Source: Ceriagrion tenellum (lineage: Eukaryota > Arthropoda > Insecta > Odonata > Coenagrionidae). From it: DNA of 64,000 nt. Below, one piece after another: positions 1-10,596 of the stretch. Position numbers and translations under genes: made by a program. Below the pieces are notes generated by a model that worked only from the letters and a program-made list of their open reading frames with translations, searched no databases and was not told the origin of the DNA. Numbering within the stretch: position 1 is the stretch's first letter; each line of letters starts with the position of its first letter. The stretch is taken from positions 112,404,281-112,468,280 of the forward strand of contig OY720634.1 of the NCBI GenBank assembly GCA_963169105.1, in the 5' to 3' direction.

Positions 1-49
1 CTTGGTTATTGTGACAGGAGGACACAGACCAGAGGGCTATAAAATGTGA

Positions 50-425
50 GTGGGGAGAAGAGTGGAGAGGATGAGCTTGGTGGCGAGAAGGACGAAAGAG
101 GAGATATTGGAGACGGTTGAAGAGGAGAGGGAGTTGGTGGCGGAGGTCCGGAGGGGGTTATATAGGTGTGCGGATGACGTACTGAAAAGAAAGGGTAATA
201 GAGGGGAGGACACTGGGGAAGCGTGGGAGATGAAGGAAAAGGATAGGAATTTTGGACCGAATAAGAAGAGGGAGACGATATGAGGAACTCAACTGGGATC
301 CAGAGGTGGGACAGAGGTGATTCATAGGAGTGAAAACGGAAATATATGCCAGAAATCATGACGTTACGTTAACTACAGTCCAAAAGCTTACCAATCAGCA
401 GGTAAAACACTCAAATGAAGGGGTT
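50..425 (+). mobile_element. 5'-truncated LINE remnant (RT C-terminal tail plus 3'UTR)
   Basis: The first 230 bases read as the C-terminal tail of a non-LTR retrotransposon reverse transcriptase. Visible pieces are EEERELVAEVRR, then after frame slips RGEDTGEAW and KEKDRNFG, which match the better copies at 9.0 and 17.2 kb (GEERKLAVEFRRR; GKRGRGRRIGILDE). The following bases match the 3'UTR of those copies: a region equivalent to CCAAAAACCTACCAA and an AT-rich end with AAATGAA. Only the last part of the ORF is present, as is usual for LINEs truncated during reverse transcription. The frame is broken, so it is not a gene. Clade was not assigned from so short a tail. Confidence 0.6.
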
Positions 426-429
426 TTTC

Positions 430-690
430 TGACACACAGAGAGGGTGCTAGTATATGCTGGAGGGGAGAATACTGGGGAAGCAGGTAAGAGGAAGGAATA
501 GGATAGGAATTATGGACGAAATGAGAAGAGGGTGAAGATATGAGGGTTCGATGAGGGATCAAATGGCTGATTATTCATAGGAAAGATTTGCCAGAAATTA
601 GGACATTTGGATAGGTATCGTCCAAATTCTACAAATCAGATGGTAGATTACTCAAATGAAAATGATATATCGCGTTCAGAAGAGAACCTG
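430..690 (+). mobile_element. Second LINE tail copy, tandem to the first
   Basis: This repeats the last part of the preceding remnant: GAGGGGAGAATACTGGGGAAG, a GGAAGGAATAGGATAGGAAT stretch and a GGACGAAATGAGAAGAGGG stretch, then the same 3'UTR ending in TTACTCAAATGAAAATGA. It starts further downstream than the neighbouring copy, so it is shorter. Same strand and abutting position suggest either two insertions at one site or a local duplication. No intact frame. Confidence 0.55.
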
Positions 691-829
691 TACGTTAGTA
701 TAATAATAATTACGAAATACATACCATTAGCCTTGAGGTTTCGCGCAAAAATAGCATGGAATTTCCAACAAAAAAAACAGATCGGTATGAACCAATTGAC
801 TCACTTAAATCAGTAGATAGGATAAAATA

Positions 830-1150
830 TGAACAGAAATGAATATAAAAATGAAGATAAAATGGACGACTAAATAAGAAATGATAACGTGTACAGAAGA
901 GTAGAAGAGGAAAGGGCCATGTGAAAAGAAGAACACCATACAGATTAAAAGAACATGATGGGTTGGACACACCCTGAGACACAATGAATTTGCGAAGGAC
1001 ATGATTGAAGGTAAAATAGAGGAAAAAGTCCCCAGAGGAAGACCCAGGAATAAGTTCATTGACCAAATTAAGAAGAAAGTACATAGGAAGAGACACCAGG
1101 AAGTAAGGGAACTAGCATTAGATGGGGAAGGGTAAAGGGCGGCAGTCAAA
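830..1150 (+). mobile_element. LINE RT C-terminal tail, related subfamily
   Basis: The plus strand reads as a decayed RT C-terminus: GHTLRHNEFAKDMIEGKIEE followed by RGRPRNKFIDQIKKK and RHQEVRELALD. The order 'IGHxLRH ... IEGKIEG ... RGRPR' is standard for the C-terminal tail of arthropod endonuclease-RT LINEs. There are internal stops and one or two frame changes. It differs enough from the preceding tails to be a separate subfamily and resembles the antisense copy at 36.0-36.4 kb. Confidence 0.65.
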
Positions 1151-1199
1151 TAATCTTAAGATTGAACAACTAATGAATGAGTGATATATAGATATCGCA

Positions 1200-1930
1200 A
1201 ATTAGGAAACGGATGCACAGTTTCACCAACATCAGCATGTAAACACGAAGCGCACCAACCACCATATTCATCACCCTCCACCACCGAAAAACTACAGCTG
1301 CAAACTGCACCCCCATCGAAAAACGCAGTCGCCCCCTAAGCTCTCCTCTCTTTCCCGAGTGCAACACCCATCCTATCCCCCATCACACATCCAATCCCCA
1401 CTCCCTCCACCGAAACCCCAGCACTGACACAAACACAACTGCACACAAGAACGTCGGTTGCCCAGACATGGGCTGGAAACCATTCTCCTCCGGCGCACGC
1501 AGCTGGACCCGAGGGAGTTACAAGTGGGGGGGAATGGAGAAAGGGGCGATTTCACCACACTGCCCGGCAAGCTGACACGAGGGATGAGGGGGAGGCGAGA
1601 GAGTCGACTACTGTTGGGAAGGTGGGTGGAGGAGGGGTTAGGGAATGAATGGAGAATGCAAGTGGGATGGTTGGGAGGGTGGGATTGGGGGAGGGGTAGG
1701 ACTAAAGCACGGCAGCGGGGGACGAACGAAATTTGCGGGCGTTTGCCGAGCAACGTGAGGGGCGTAAGGAGCAGAACAGTGGTGCCACCTTTTAAAATGT
1801 ATAGCCTGCCGTTCGCCCACGGGTCATCCTCGTCACGCATATCCTCGTCACAGACGTGTAGTGACATCATTTTTGACTCTCGCACTCGTTTCACCGGATA
1901 TAGGTTGGGCCGTGACGTCATTTAGAACCG
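1200..1930. promoter_or_regulatory. GC/CpG-richer low-repeat segment with CRE motif
   Basis: Base composition jumps here against AT-rich flanks, and both strands stay open for 150-180 codons. That reflects the composition, not coding: predicted peptides are proline/serine/arginine-rich and match nothing I recognise. At 1913-1920 there is a perfect CRE palindrome TGACGTCA, with a near match TGACATCA at 1862 and a TATA-like TTTTAAAATGTATA at about 1790. These would fit a promoter, but no transcript start or exon can be shown. Function is inference. Confidence 0.25.
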
Positions 1931-2818
1931 ACTCATCACCGGGAAAAAAGAAAAACACGGTTTATCCGCATGGACACTAAATATTTTATATCCGAGGATT
2001 CGATCACAACGTCATCTTACTGTGAAACACAGAACATCACGTTTTGACGCGAACAGAGAGACAGTCGGGAGCAAAGATATTTTTTCCGTGATACGGTTAG
2101 TCAGTAGCGAAATGATTTACGTGGAAAAATCAAGAGCTATTTAATGTTTATATCACGCACCCTTCGTCGTTGTATCGATAATTTTAAGGAACTGAACCAA
2201 GGCAACCCACCAGCTAGTAATACTTACCCGAGGTTTTTATGTGACGTACGCAACAATGTTTTAAGGTGATATATCGGTGTCTAGGTCGAACTGTAACCGA
2301 ACATTACTATTATGTTATTTCCCCCAAACTTTTCATAATGTTTTTCTACTGTTACCGAGCGAATACCCTAAATCCTATCTGTAAGCATCCAGACAGATTT
2401 CTCCGATTCAAAATCGAAGAGATTTATTCCGTCCCCCCCCCCCCCCTCACCGAATTGCGAACAGTCCGAAGGGTAAATCCCTATTGAGCATCGCAGAATA
2501 TTCACAGACATTAAGTTGCGCAAACCCTTGGATCACATACGAGATTATGGTGTGACGTTTTTCAATCAATACGCAATTGCTATTGTCCTCACCAAATAAT
2601 CTGTGCCACATGATCAAGTTAGTTTAATCAACCATCCATACAAGAGATCTCAAATAGATAGTGAATATATTTATCTTTCCAAAGCCAAATCATCTACTAC
2701 CCTTGCAAATGGGATCGAAGTGGGAGGCAACAGAATGACATGATTTTAGTTGACGTTAATGCTTAAGGTAATCAAAATTACTTCAAATACACTTTTCTTT
2801 AATTAAATTAAACTGCTC
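1931..2818. other. AT-rich spacer; poly-C tract
   Basis: No recognisable gene or repeat. The only notable item is a run of 14 C at 2433-2446, a likely length-variable mononucleotide tract. Confidence 0.5.
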
Positions 2819-2986
2819 GAGTTGTACTGTCCCTTTATATTTAATGTGTAAATATACACTACCCGTGTTTCAATGCACGTTGTGGCGTCATCATCATTTC
2901 TCCCATTTTTTAAATGACGCCTTAACGTGCGTTGAAACACAAGTAGTGTATCTTTATAAATTAAATATAAAAGGACAGTACAACTC
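2819..2986. repeat. Fold-back element with hammerhead-like core
   Basis: Two arms of roughly 70 bases are inverted copies: GAGTTGTACTGTCC at the left edge pairs with GGACAGTACAACTC at the right, and the arms continue inward through TATATTTAA, TACACTAC and GTGTTTCAATGCACGTTG. The centre on the minus strand reads TGATGATGACGCC...TTGAAACACGGGTAGT. That is the TGATGA...GAAAC.CGGGT pattern seen in the fold-backs near 42.8 and 54.6 kb. No protein is encoded. It is a non-autonomous mobile hairpin, perhaps Penelope-derived. Confidence 0.6.
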
Positions 2987-3419
2987 CTCTCAAGAGACTG
3001 GTCCACCACGTAACGCCAGATGCGGTTGAATTCACACTTTTCTTTGTCACGAATGGCGAGGTGACCTAGCGCCACACACCCTGGAGTCGTCTTGCGGGGC
3101 TGCGCGCAGAAAATAAGGTTTAGATAGGTAAAACCACTTCACATAAATAACATACACATAAATAGATGCCAATAGAGAGTTCGAGAGATGTCAAGTTAAT
3201 TTCCCCTACAGTTAATATTGCAAATATTGCCACCTAAAATAGGATTTTTCGATGAAATTGTCCCCCTGCGCTGTTTGCCGGCAATCCCCTCTCGAACTTC
3301 AAGAAGTTAATGTATAACAAGTCATTTGATGCCACAGGAGAAAAGCAAACTAACTTCTAGAAGCAGGAAACGCGGCAAACATATGGGCATTTGTCTTCAT
3401 TTGTTGACCAGTAAATATG

Positions 3420-3740
3420 AGCGCGCTCTTTCGTAAAGAGCAGAAGACCTATGGGACTTGATTTTGAGACAGAAAAAGAATACCAATAGAGTATTTGGAG
3501 ATGGAGAAATAGCTTGTACATTTCAGAGCTATTTGGTTAAATCGAAGACTGCCTAAAATACACAAAGTCAATCCACTTCGATCAATAATCGGGACGAAAT
3601 GTGATTCCTACTATTTTTACAAATTTTCCAGTGAGAAGAGAGCGGTGCGGGAAGTCTTTCTTAAGTATCATTCAGCCAAATTCTAGAGGTCTAAAACGTT
3701 AATCCATGGGGTGCCTTTGGAATCACCCACACCTGAACAA
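3420..3740 (+). mobile_element. Penelope-like RT fragment
   Basis: A short plus-strand stretch reads RLPKIHKVNPLRSIIGTK, then DSYYFYKF after the same frame. This is the pattern LPKIHK..xPLRPIVS...SPTYxLSKFL that marks the N-terminal RT region of Penelope-like elements. Downstream, SAKF and LIHGVPLESP may continue it with stops. Only about 100 codons are visible and no GIY-YIG endonuclease is found. Likely an old fragment. Presence of this family also fits the hammerhead-like fold-backs elsewhere in the window. Confidence 0.45.
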
Positions 3741-4205
3741 AAAGTTAAGATAAAAGCACTTCCTGAGACACCCTAGGCATCTCATGGAGGACTTAGAACC
3801 TCCTTCTTGTATAACAAGTTCCTCATAGGGTTAAATACCAGATGAGGCTTGACCTTACCTATCCAACCAGAATTCGGGTTAAAGGAAATTATTGGTTCAA
3901 AGATTTACTCAATAGAACTGGGTTCAAAATGATAAGACACTTCCTTACGGTGATGAAAATTGGAGATACCGAAGTTATCAATAAAAATGGAGAAGAAATA
4001 ATAACCGACCATTAACTCAACGCACTATTAAGGAGGAGCAAAAGGAGCAAAAAGACTAAGCCATCAAACAAAGTTTGTATCACAGGTGTCAAATATGGTT
4101 TCTTAAAAACAAGCATTGATAGAAATCACTCCATGAAGATAAGATAACCAGGATAGTATAATAATTTTTTGTGCCCATTCATAATTGTGCCATTTTCAAA
4201 ATGTT

Positions 4206-4252
4206 TGAACGCTATTATCAACGATAATAGCGTTCAACGAACGAACGAACGA
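4206..4252. repeat. Perfect 14-bp palindrome followed by ACGA repeats
   Basis: TGAACGCTATTATC, loop AAC, then its exact reverse complement, followed directly by about four ACGA/AACG units. A small perfect hairpin in AT-rich DNA. No adjacent gene, so a terminator role is not implied. Confidence 0.7.
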
Positions 4253-4629
4253 TAGGCAATATACTCCATAAACTTTCCAAAACCTCGAAAACTATCATTT
4301 TCTTAATGAAGGCAAAATAAATATCAAGATGTAATAAAAATTAACAATCAGGATAATATCGCTAAAAATAATAATTTGATATAACTTTAAAAAGTAATGA
4401 AAATTACTGGGCTGAGGGAAAAGATACTGATAAAATGGATGGGACTGAGAGTGTTAAAATATCATTATGTAAGTCAGAGTTTCATTTATAATGAAACGGA
4501 GGTTACCTTCCGAGTGGCCAATGCATTTCCGCCAATCCCTCAGGTCTATTACCATGCTTCAACGTCTGCGCAAATTTCATACGTAAAAATCATCCGCATC
4601 CAAAGTAAGGTAGAATAGAATACCTGACC

Positions 4630-5330
4630 CTATCTACACGTTTATCAAAAATCGATTTTTTAAATCATTGATATTGGACTCACAACGTGGATTTTCAAAC
4701 AAAATACAGGCTCCGCCATGTGCTATACATAGCTATACGAAAGAGAGATGGAACCGTTCATTTTTGTCTTCAGAACTAGCTTTTTTCATAAATCGTTCAC
4801 TCTGTACCGGTCCTTTTTGGGACCCCTTCCTTTTCACTCGTTCACCGTTCCTTTTTTTTGGAGGCCATGTATTTTGATTTTTAATACGTTCTTGGTGTAT
4901 AAAGAGTGAAAAGAAACCTTGAAAAACTAGGTAAGTATACCTTGACGACGGCGTTAAAGAATGAAATATGGATGAAATAAAAGATGAAGGTAATATTATC
5001 AATTTTTTACATGGTTTCGTAAAAAGATTTCATTTATATAAAAAAAAGTACTAAAATTACACCGCTAGAATCAGCAGATGAACTATTGGGGAATTATAAA
5101 GAAAATCGTATCTCTTAAAGATAGAAGCGAAAGTAATGACGGAGCAAATGGAACAATAGACCAAAAAGGATGAAGGAACGAAAGGAACGACAGACTGAAA
5201 GGAACGAAGGACCGGAAAGAACGAAAGGAACGGTCGTTCCATAGAAGTCGGTCCTCGGTCCTTCCGTTCAATCCATGGACCCGTTCCTTCGGACCCATTC
5301 GTTTGCAAACGACCCACCTTTAATACGAAC
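4630..5330. repeat. Purine/pyrimidine-biased low-complexity region
   Basis: Between about 5150 and 5260 the plus strand is packed with GGAACGAAAGGAACG-type units, and pyrimidine-rich counterparts (CGTTCACCGTTCC, CCGTTCCTTCGGACC) occur at 4790-4855 and 5260-5290. The inverted relation suggests a degraded element with repeat-rich ends, but clean boundaries could not be found. Both strands are open over short stretches only because of the composition. Confidence 0.4.
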
Positions 5331-8300
5331 CAAATCGTGCTTTAAGCATGAAAATAGCAATCGGAAGAAACAACGATTAAAAGGGCCCAAGCGTAGAAAG
5401 AATATCGCAGCCGAGCCGCGAGTTTCAACACGAGGGGGTGTAAACCCAGACACGTTAAGGGATGGTAGACGATGAGGATGATGACGATGGAATAAAAACG
5501 CAGAAACTTCAAAGAGAAAAACATCAGAGAGCTCGACAACCCTAACAACGGGTGATGTCGATGTTTCTCGGGTTCACCGTACCAAAGGTTCCCCAAAAAG
5601 GGGATTTCCCCATCGGAGGTTGAAGACAAGCGCGTTGAACGAGGAATGGGACGGTGGCATTATGGTCCGTCCATTTGCGGCTCTCGCGGCGCTGCGATCC
5701 ACGTTTAAAAGGGTCATGATGGGTGTCTAATAACGTCCCTAACACGCCACTGTCCACCCGTTCCAAAAGCAACATGTGCGTCCCAACCCCCTCCCATAGT
5801 TGCTGAATGTTCGTCGTTACGGTACATACACATGAAGGAGGAAACGTACACCATTGTAGTCCACTACTTGTCCCAACGAGTGCTTGCAATCGAATCCAAC
5901 ACTTACAATGTCGACGTTGTCAATGACAGCGTCGAATGAGTTTCTGGAAAAAAAATAATTTGTTCGTTTGCACAGCACATCGTCATAGAAGATATACGCC
6001 CATTGCTGAACATCTCGACCATCACCGAAACAATGGGAAACATTCCTAAAATTTATTTCTCTCTTTTGAGTTCTGTACTTAACAAAAATGTCCTCATGAA
6101 CTCATATCATATTTGTTCGTATGTACATGCGTCAACAGGAGACATTAAAAATTGCCTTTCAAAATTTGAAAACGTCATGTGGTGCAAGGTAACATGACAG
6201 AGCTTTGACGTACCCATAATCTATCGCCTCTCAGCTGCACTTGTACTTCAACTGTAAGGATCAAATCATACTTCTTCATCGTCTCCTAGAGAGCAAAGTA
6301 CAAGAATAATTCTGTCCGGTTGCGAATAACAAGTCAAACTTTACATAGAAAAACATCGTATTGATGAATTATTTCGCATTCATATTGCGTATGTATCAGC
6401 AATGTCGATCAATAGATCACCCCAAAGATTTCTTGGCTCCTTACCATGCGGAAAAAGAGATTGTGGGCGACGAAAGACGCGATAGTACGACCAGATTCTC
6501 ATCTGAACCGAAACAGGCCAAATGGCACAAGCTTGGACAGTTATTGATGATCATCATCATCAAATAGCATTCAAACGCATCATGAGGGAATCCACAGAAT
6601 GGGTAGAATGGCTAGGAGAAAATATACGTATTGTGCAGCTTCATTTACACTGATGACAGAGACGAATAAAAGCACATGAAAATCAAATGCAGAGAGTATA
6701 CAATAAATAGGATGCGCACATTCCAAAGATTGTATACTCATCAGAAATAATAAGTGCATCCACTCCTTGGAAGTTAAAAAATCAAATATTCATTTCGTAT
6801 CACGTACACGTGAGTGGAAACGGAGGAGTTTATTTCATTGCAGTGCGCTACTGCGGTACTGGTACTAACTAAACAAATGGTGACTATCTACCACTAACCC
6901 AAAGGATGTCTTGATTCCCGTATGAGATGATCGTGATGTAATATATATAAATTAAGGAAATGCAGTATCACCTGCGAGTCTCAAGTAAAATAAACAAGCT
7001 CCACGACAGGGAAAATATTCTAGACTTAATATATTTTGGGAGGGGTGATGACCGTTTCCTACCATATTTCAAACCGACCATGGCAAAATAAACAAAGCCG
7101 AAAAAGAGAAAAAAACACAAGAAATACGAGAAAATCCGTGAAACTACAATAAAAATACGCACAGTAGTAACACGACCAAAAATAAGTGCTATTGTATTTT
7201 CTTCTCTCTAACAATTAAGAATAATAATTGTCCCAATGTGTGAGATAAGTTTTTATAAATAAAGAGCTTTTTGAATTTTACGGACATAAAATCAAATATC
7301 AATTTCAAAGAAGGATCTACAAAAAACAATCTGAAAGGGTAGAAATCTGCAGAGGTAACAATTATATTTCTTAGAACCGGGTGAAGTAGGCGATAAGTAA
7401 CCGTTTATAACACGAATATGAATGCACCGAACTTAAGCTGCTAATAACACTTACTTTTTACATCGAAGGGATGGCATCATTATCTCATAATTGCCGGACA
7501 GGTGTGGGAAATGCGGGTTCGAATTCCGGCGAAGTCCAATTATTTTAATGGCTAATTTCTTCTGCTTTGTTGCATATCTTTGCACCGACTGCGAACGATA
7601 TCATTTGTGCATTTAGCAGTGCTTCTGGAAAAACCATCATTTTGTTTCTGCACGATTAATAAATAACAAATCTATTGAATACACAACCCTGGTCAAAACA
7701 ACGGCGCACGAAAATGAGGACATTCTATTACTATCATCGAAACCAAATTCAACAGAATGATGCGCGAGCATAGCTTCATAATAATTTCCTCACATCATTA
7801 TCTGCCATTTATCGTTCATTTTCTCAATTCATCCCGTTCGCTAGCATGGGCAACAAAAGAAGAGCACTGATCACGTATTTATAATTAAATCCTTTCCGTT
7901 GCAATCATTTATCGCTGCAAAAGTCATTTGATAGAAACTAACTGGGGAACCCGGAACGAGTCATCAATTTCGGGCACGTTTTAGAGAAGGGAACCCAATG
8001 ACGTTTCAGTTTGCCCACCATTCGGGTATGCGCCCCGGGAAGAGGTGGTAGTGGTGGTTGGGGAGGAGGGGAGGGAGAGACTCGGTAATTCACGCAATTA
8101 GGCAAATAACAATGGTCACTAATCTCCAAAGCAACAACGAGTGCCGCTCCGTAAATCCTGGTAAATGGAAGTGACTATTGCGACCATAAATACCGTACAA
8201 TAGAAACGTAAACAACACCGAATTCGGCGACAGGGTGGCGGAGGGGACATGGCGAGGTTGATGCTTTGACCGTGGTGAAGCATAAACAGTTCCGAAATTC

Positions 8301-8585
8301 AATTTTCGCAACAGTGCGCTGCAGAGCGGGAGCAAGTAGTGGGTGAATATATTTTTATGCCCGCGAGAGCGTGTTCCATTATGCACACCGCTTGATAATC
8401 CGTATCTCTCTTAGGATTCGGGGCACGCACTCTTCCGGATGGTTAACACGCCCACGATAGCGTGGAGACTTCACTCTCCTACTTGCATTCGCTCCATCAC
8501 TCAAGCGGCAATTTCCCTCCCAACGGATCGATTCCAACTCTCAGAGTAATCAATGCACATTCACACTTGCATTTAGAGTAAATAC
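5331..8585. other. Unassigned DNA, no supported gene
   Basis: A 115-codon minus-strand frame at 5542-5889 (peptide with TTNIQQLWEGVGTHMLLL) is the only stretch here with non-trivial composition. I do not recognise it, and the GC content rises locally, which could keep the frame open by chance. The rest is AT-rich with short frames. At 7525-7540 GCGGGTTCGAATTCC resembles a tRNA B box, possibly from an eroded SINE. The part from about 8020 to 8540 is GC-richer without recognisable features. Confidence 0.4.
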
Positions 8586-8589
8586 AATG

Positions 8590-9515
8590 CGTTATGTCAT
8601 TTTAGTATTCTACCACCTGAATTTGAACAGTTTTTATCCTATTGGCACATCGTTCCGATTAGGCTCCTATGGATGACCCGCCGTTAGATTGGTTTTGATA
8701 TTTGGGGAGGCAACCGACGGCTAATGTCATTTGCGCCATAGGCGATAGGTAAGGGAAAAAGAGTGGATAGAAACCCGGCGCCGGCATTAGCCTGCTTTAT
8801 ATGAAAGGCGCCAAGGGGACCACGGCTTAACGTCTCATCCGACAGGCGGATTACTGTACTTGAAGTGTCCTCCACAAGACACTCAAGTAAGGATCGGGTT
8901 TCCTCTGAAAAATATCTTCCTCTGCAGAGATTTGAACCCTGGCCACCCGTATGGTTATCCAGTACTCTAGCCACCACACCAACCCGATACCCCCGCCATT
9001 TGATCCCTCTAGAATGTCTCACATTGTCTCCCTCTCATTTCGTTCAAAATTCCTATCCTTGTCCTTCCTTTTCCAATCTTCCCCAATGTTCTTCCCTCTA
9101 TTATTCTCATCAACATTCCCTCTCCTTTCAAAAAATCCTCCATCCATCTCTTATGCCTCCTCCGAAACTCAACCGCCAGCTTCCTCTCTTCTCCAACCAC
9201 ATTTAATACCTCCTCGATACTCCTTCATGCCACCCAGCTCACCCTCTCCATCCATGTCCACACCCACATCACAAACGCCTAGTCTACGCATATCCTCCCA
9301 TTACAATGACCTGGACTCCGTCTCATACATCGCCACGCTCCACATTAGTACTGACCAACTATTCTTTAGATCTCCACTCAGACCCTACGTCATCAATTCC
9401 TTCCTCTTTGAAAATGCTTCTCTAGCAATGACGATTCTACATCTTATGTCCCTACCACTAAACAAATTCTCCACCAGAATAATACCCAGATACCTAGACT
9501 TCTCAACTTGCTATA
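8590..9515 (-). mobile_element. LINE remnant: RT thumb, C-terminal tail and 3'UTR, split by a SINE
   Basis: Reading from the right edge, the minus strand gives RYLGIILVENLFSGRDIRCR, AREAFSKRKELMT, a degenerate WSVAMYETES region (YGxET in good copies), MWVWTWMERVSW, then EERKLAVEFRRRHKRWMEDF, KGEGMLMRIIEG and KGRTRIGILNEMR. This order (YLG motif, AKEAF, LYGxETW, MWxWRRMExxSW, GKRGRGRxRIGxLDE) is the 3' third of a non-LTR RT ORF. The 3'UTR continues past the SINE to about 8590, matching the copy at 17.1 kb (AGTATTCTACCA). Frames are broken at least three times, so it is dead. The 5' part is missing. Confidence 0.75.
8686..8991 (-). mobile_element. tRNA-derived SINE, family 1, near full length
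   Basis: On the minus strand it begins GGGTTGGTGTGGTGGCTAGAG (A-box-like) and has GGGTTCAAATCTC (B box) about 50 bases on. The body contains AGTGTCTTGTGG, a GGTCCCCTTGGCGCC stretch and GCCTCCCCAAATATC near its 3' end. The 3' end is a CCAATC-rich tail, clearer in the copy at 58.3 kb. Flanks CCCGCCGTT (8677-8685) and CCCGCCATT (8992-9000) are a 9-bp target duplication with one mismatch, splitting a LINE 3'UTR. Transcription by RNA polymerase III is expected for this class. Confidence 0.8.
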
Positions 9516-9604
9516 TTTTGTGCCCTCTCACCTTTATGAAGTGCGTAAAATTTCATAAGTCCCGCGTGACTATTTATTTTCTTCACGTAACGGTTAGTTA
9601 TTTG

Positions 9605-9840
9605 TAGAGGCGACTGAAAACTGAGGTTTGCGTCATTTAGGGGCAAGTGGGTTGGTTTGGTAAGGGAAGGATTGTCGGGATAATAGGAGGAAGGGTGGAG
9701 CGAAGCCCGGCGTCGGCATGTTTCACCTCATAGCGAAAAGCGCCAATAGTACTTTGTAACGATCCATCTGACGGACGGAGCGCTGTACTTCTCCACATAG
9801 CAACCAATTAGAATCAGGATTCCACTAAAAAATGTCGACA
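9605..9840 (-). mobile_element. SINE family 1, degraded copy lacking its head
   Basis: The body aligns with the SINEs at 8.7 and 58.4 kb: GGCGACTGAAAACTGAG, GTCATTTAGGGGCAAG, AGCCCGGCGTCGGCAT, AAAAGCGCCAA, and CATCTGACGGACGGAG on the plus strand. It ends near TCCACTAAAAAATGTC, before the tRNA-like head, so the promoter boxes are lost. More diverged than its neighbours, hence older. Confidence 0.65.
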
Positions 9841-10255
9841 ACAGATGAGTAAAGGAGTCGAGTTGTTATTCCTGCATTCTATTTCCTGATTCAATTTTTC
9901 TGATTAAAATACGATTTGTTGGCTCCAAAATTGTCAATTTGCACACAATATCACTGATATAAATTTTTATATACATACCTGACAACAAAGACTTTGAATG
10001 GGAACTCGACACATTTTTGTCATAGGTTAAATGATTATTATCACAGAATTACCGCGATATTTTAGCTATGATATTTTTCTCCCCAGCCTCTAACTATATG
10101 CGGTTAAGACTGCAGCACACGACATGGATTTCGCACGACAAATTGGCAGGATACTCTCAATCCTATATGACAATTTCTTTATCCCCCTAGAAACTCAACG
10201 GACAGCACTTTCGAGTCATTATATGAAATACTACGATGGTCTAAAAATTTAGCCT
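9841..10255. other. AT-rich spacer
   Basis: No frame, repeat or motif stands out between the SINE fragment and the next LINE-like piece. Confidence 0.4.
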
Positions 10256-10545
10256 CCCTGTGTCTATATGCTCAGTGGCGCAGCTCAGGAGAAGGATTAC
10301 GAAATTGCAATTAGAAAGCAAGCCAAAGAAGAGCTTGGCATGGAAGGGGTGAAAACAGTTAGAGGGGATTGATATGACGCAGAGAAGCTGGATTAAGCAA
10401 GTAATTAAGAGCAATAAGATATAAAATGCCGTTACCAAGGAAAGAATGCTCGGTAAGCGGGATTGAGGGAGCGAAAAAAGCCTTGGGTGGGATGAAGACG
10501 GGTAGGAAGCATCAAAGGAGTAAGTAGGAGGTGACGACATATATT
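10256..10545 (+). mobile_element. Possible old LINE tail
   Basis: Weak resemblance to the LINE tails: a frame reading ERMLGKRD followed by EKSLGWDEDG echoes the GMLKR..GKRGRGRKRIGxLDE order, and upstream KEELGMEGVK could be the preceding helix. Purine bias matches the other tails. Several stops; accept only as a probable ancient copy. Confidence 0.3.
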
Positions 10546-10596
10546 GAGCGGAAAGCGACGTTTACAGTTCGGAAAGAATGATGGACCGAAAAAATA

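Noticed and set aside
1373..1921. 182-codon minus-strand open frame, longest in the window
   Set aside because: The opposite strand is open over 155 codons in the same GC-rich segment; the peptide is proline/serine/leucine-rich with no recognisable domain and no splice context. Treated as compositional.
3660..4200. Continuation of the Penelope-like RT to its catalytic motif
   Set aside because: Scattered similarity (LIHGVPLESP) is too weak, and no YxDD-type box was found.
4206..4236. Palindrome as a transcription terminator
   Set aside because: Rho-independent termination does not apply to this eukaryotic sequence and there is no adjacent gene.
7515..7550. GCGGGTTCGAATTCCGGCG as a tRNA gene
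   Set aside because: A B-box-like arm is present, but no matched acceptor stem or A box at the proper distance; at most an eroded SINE.
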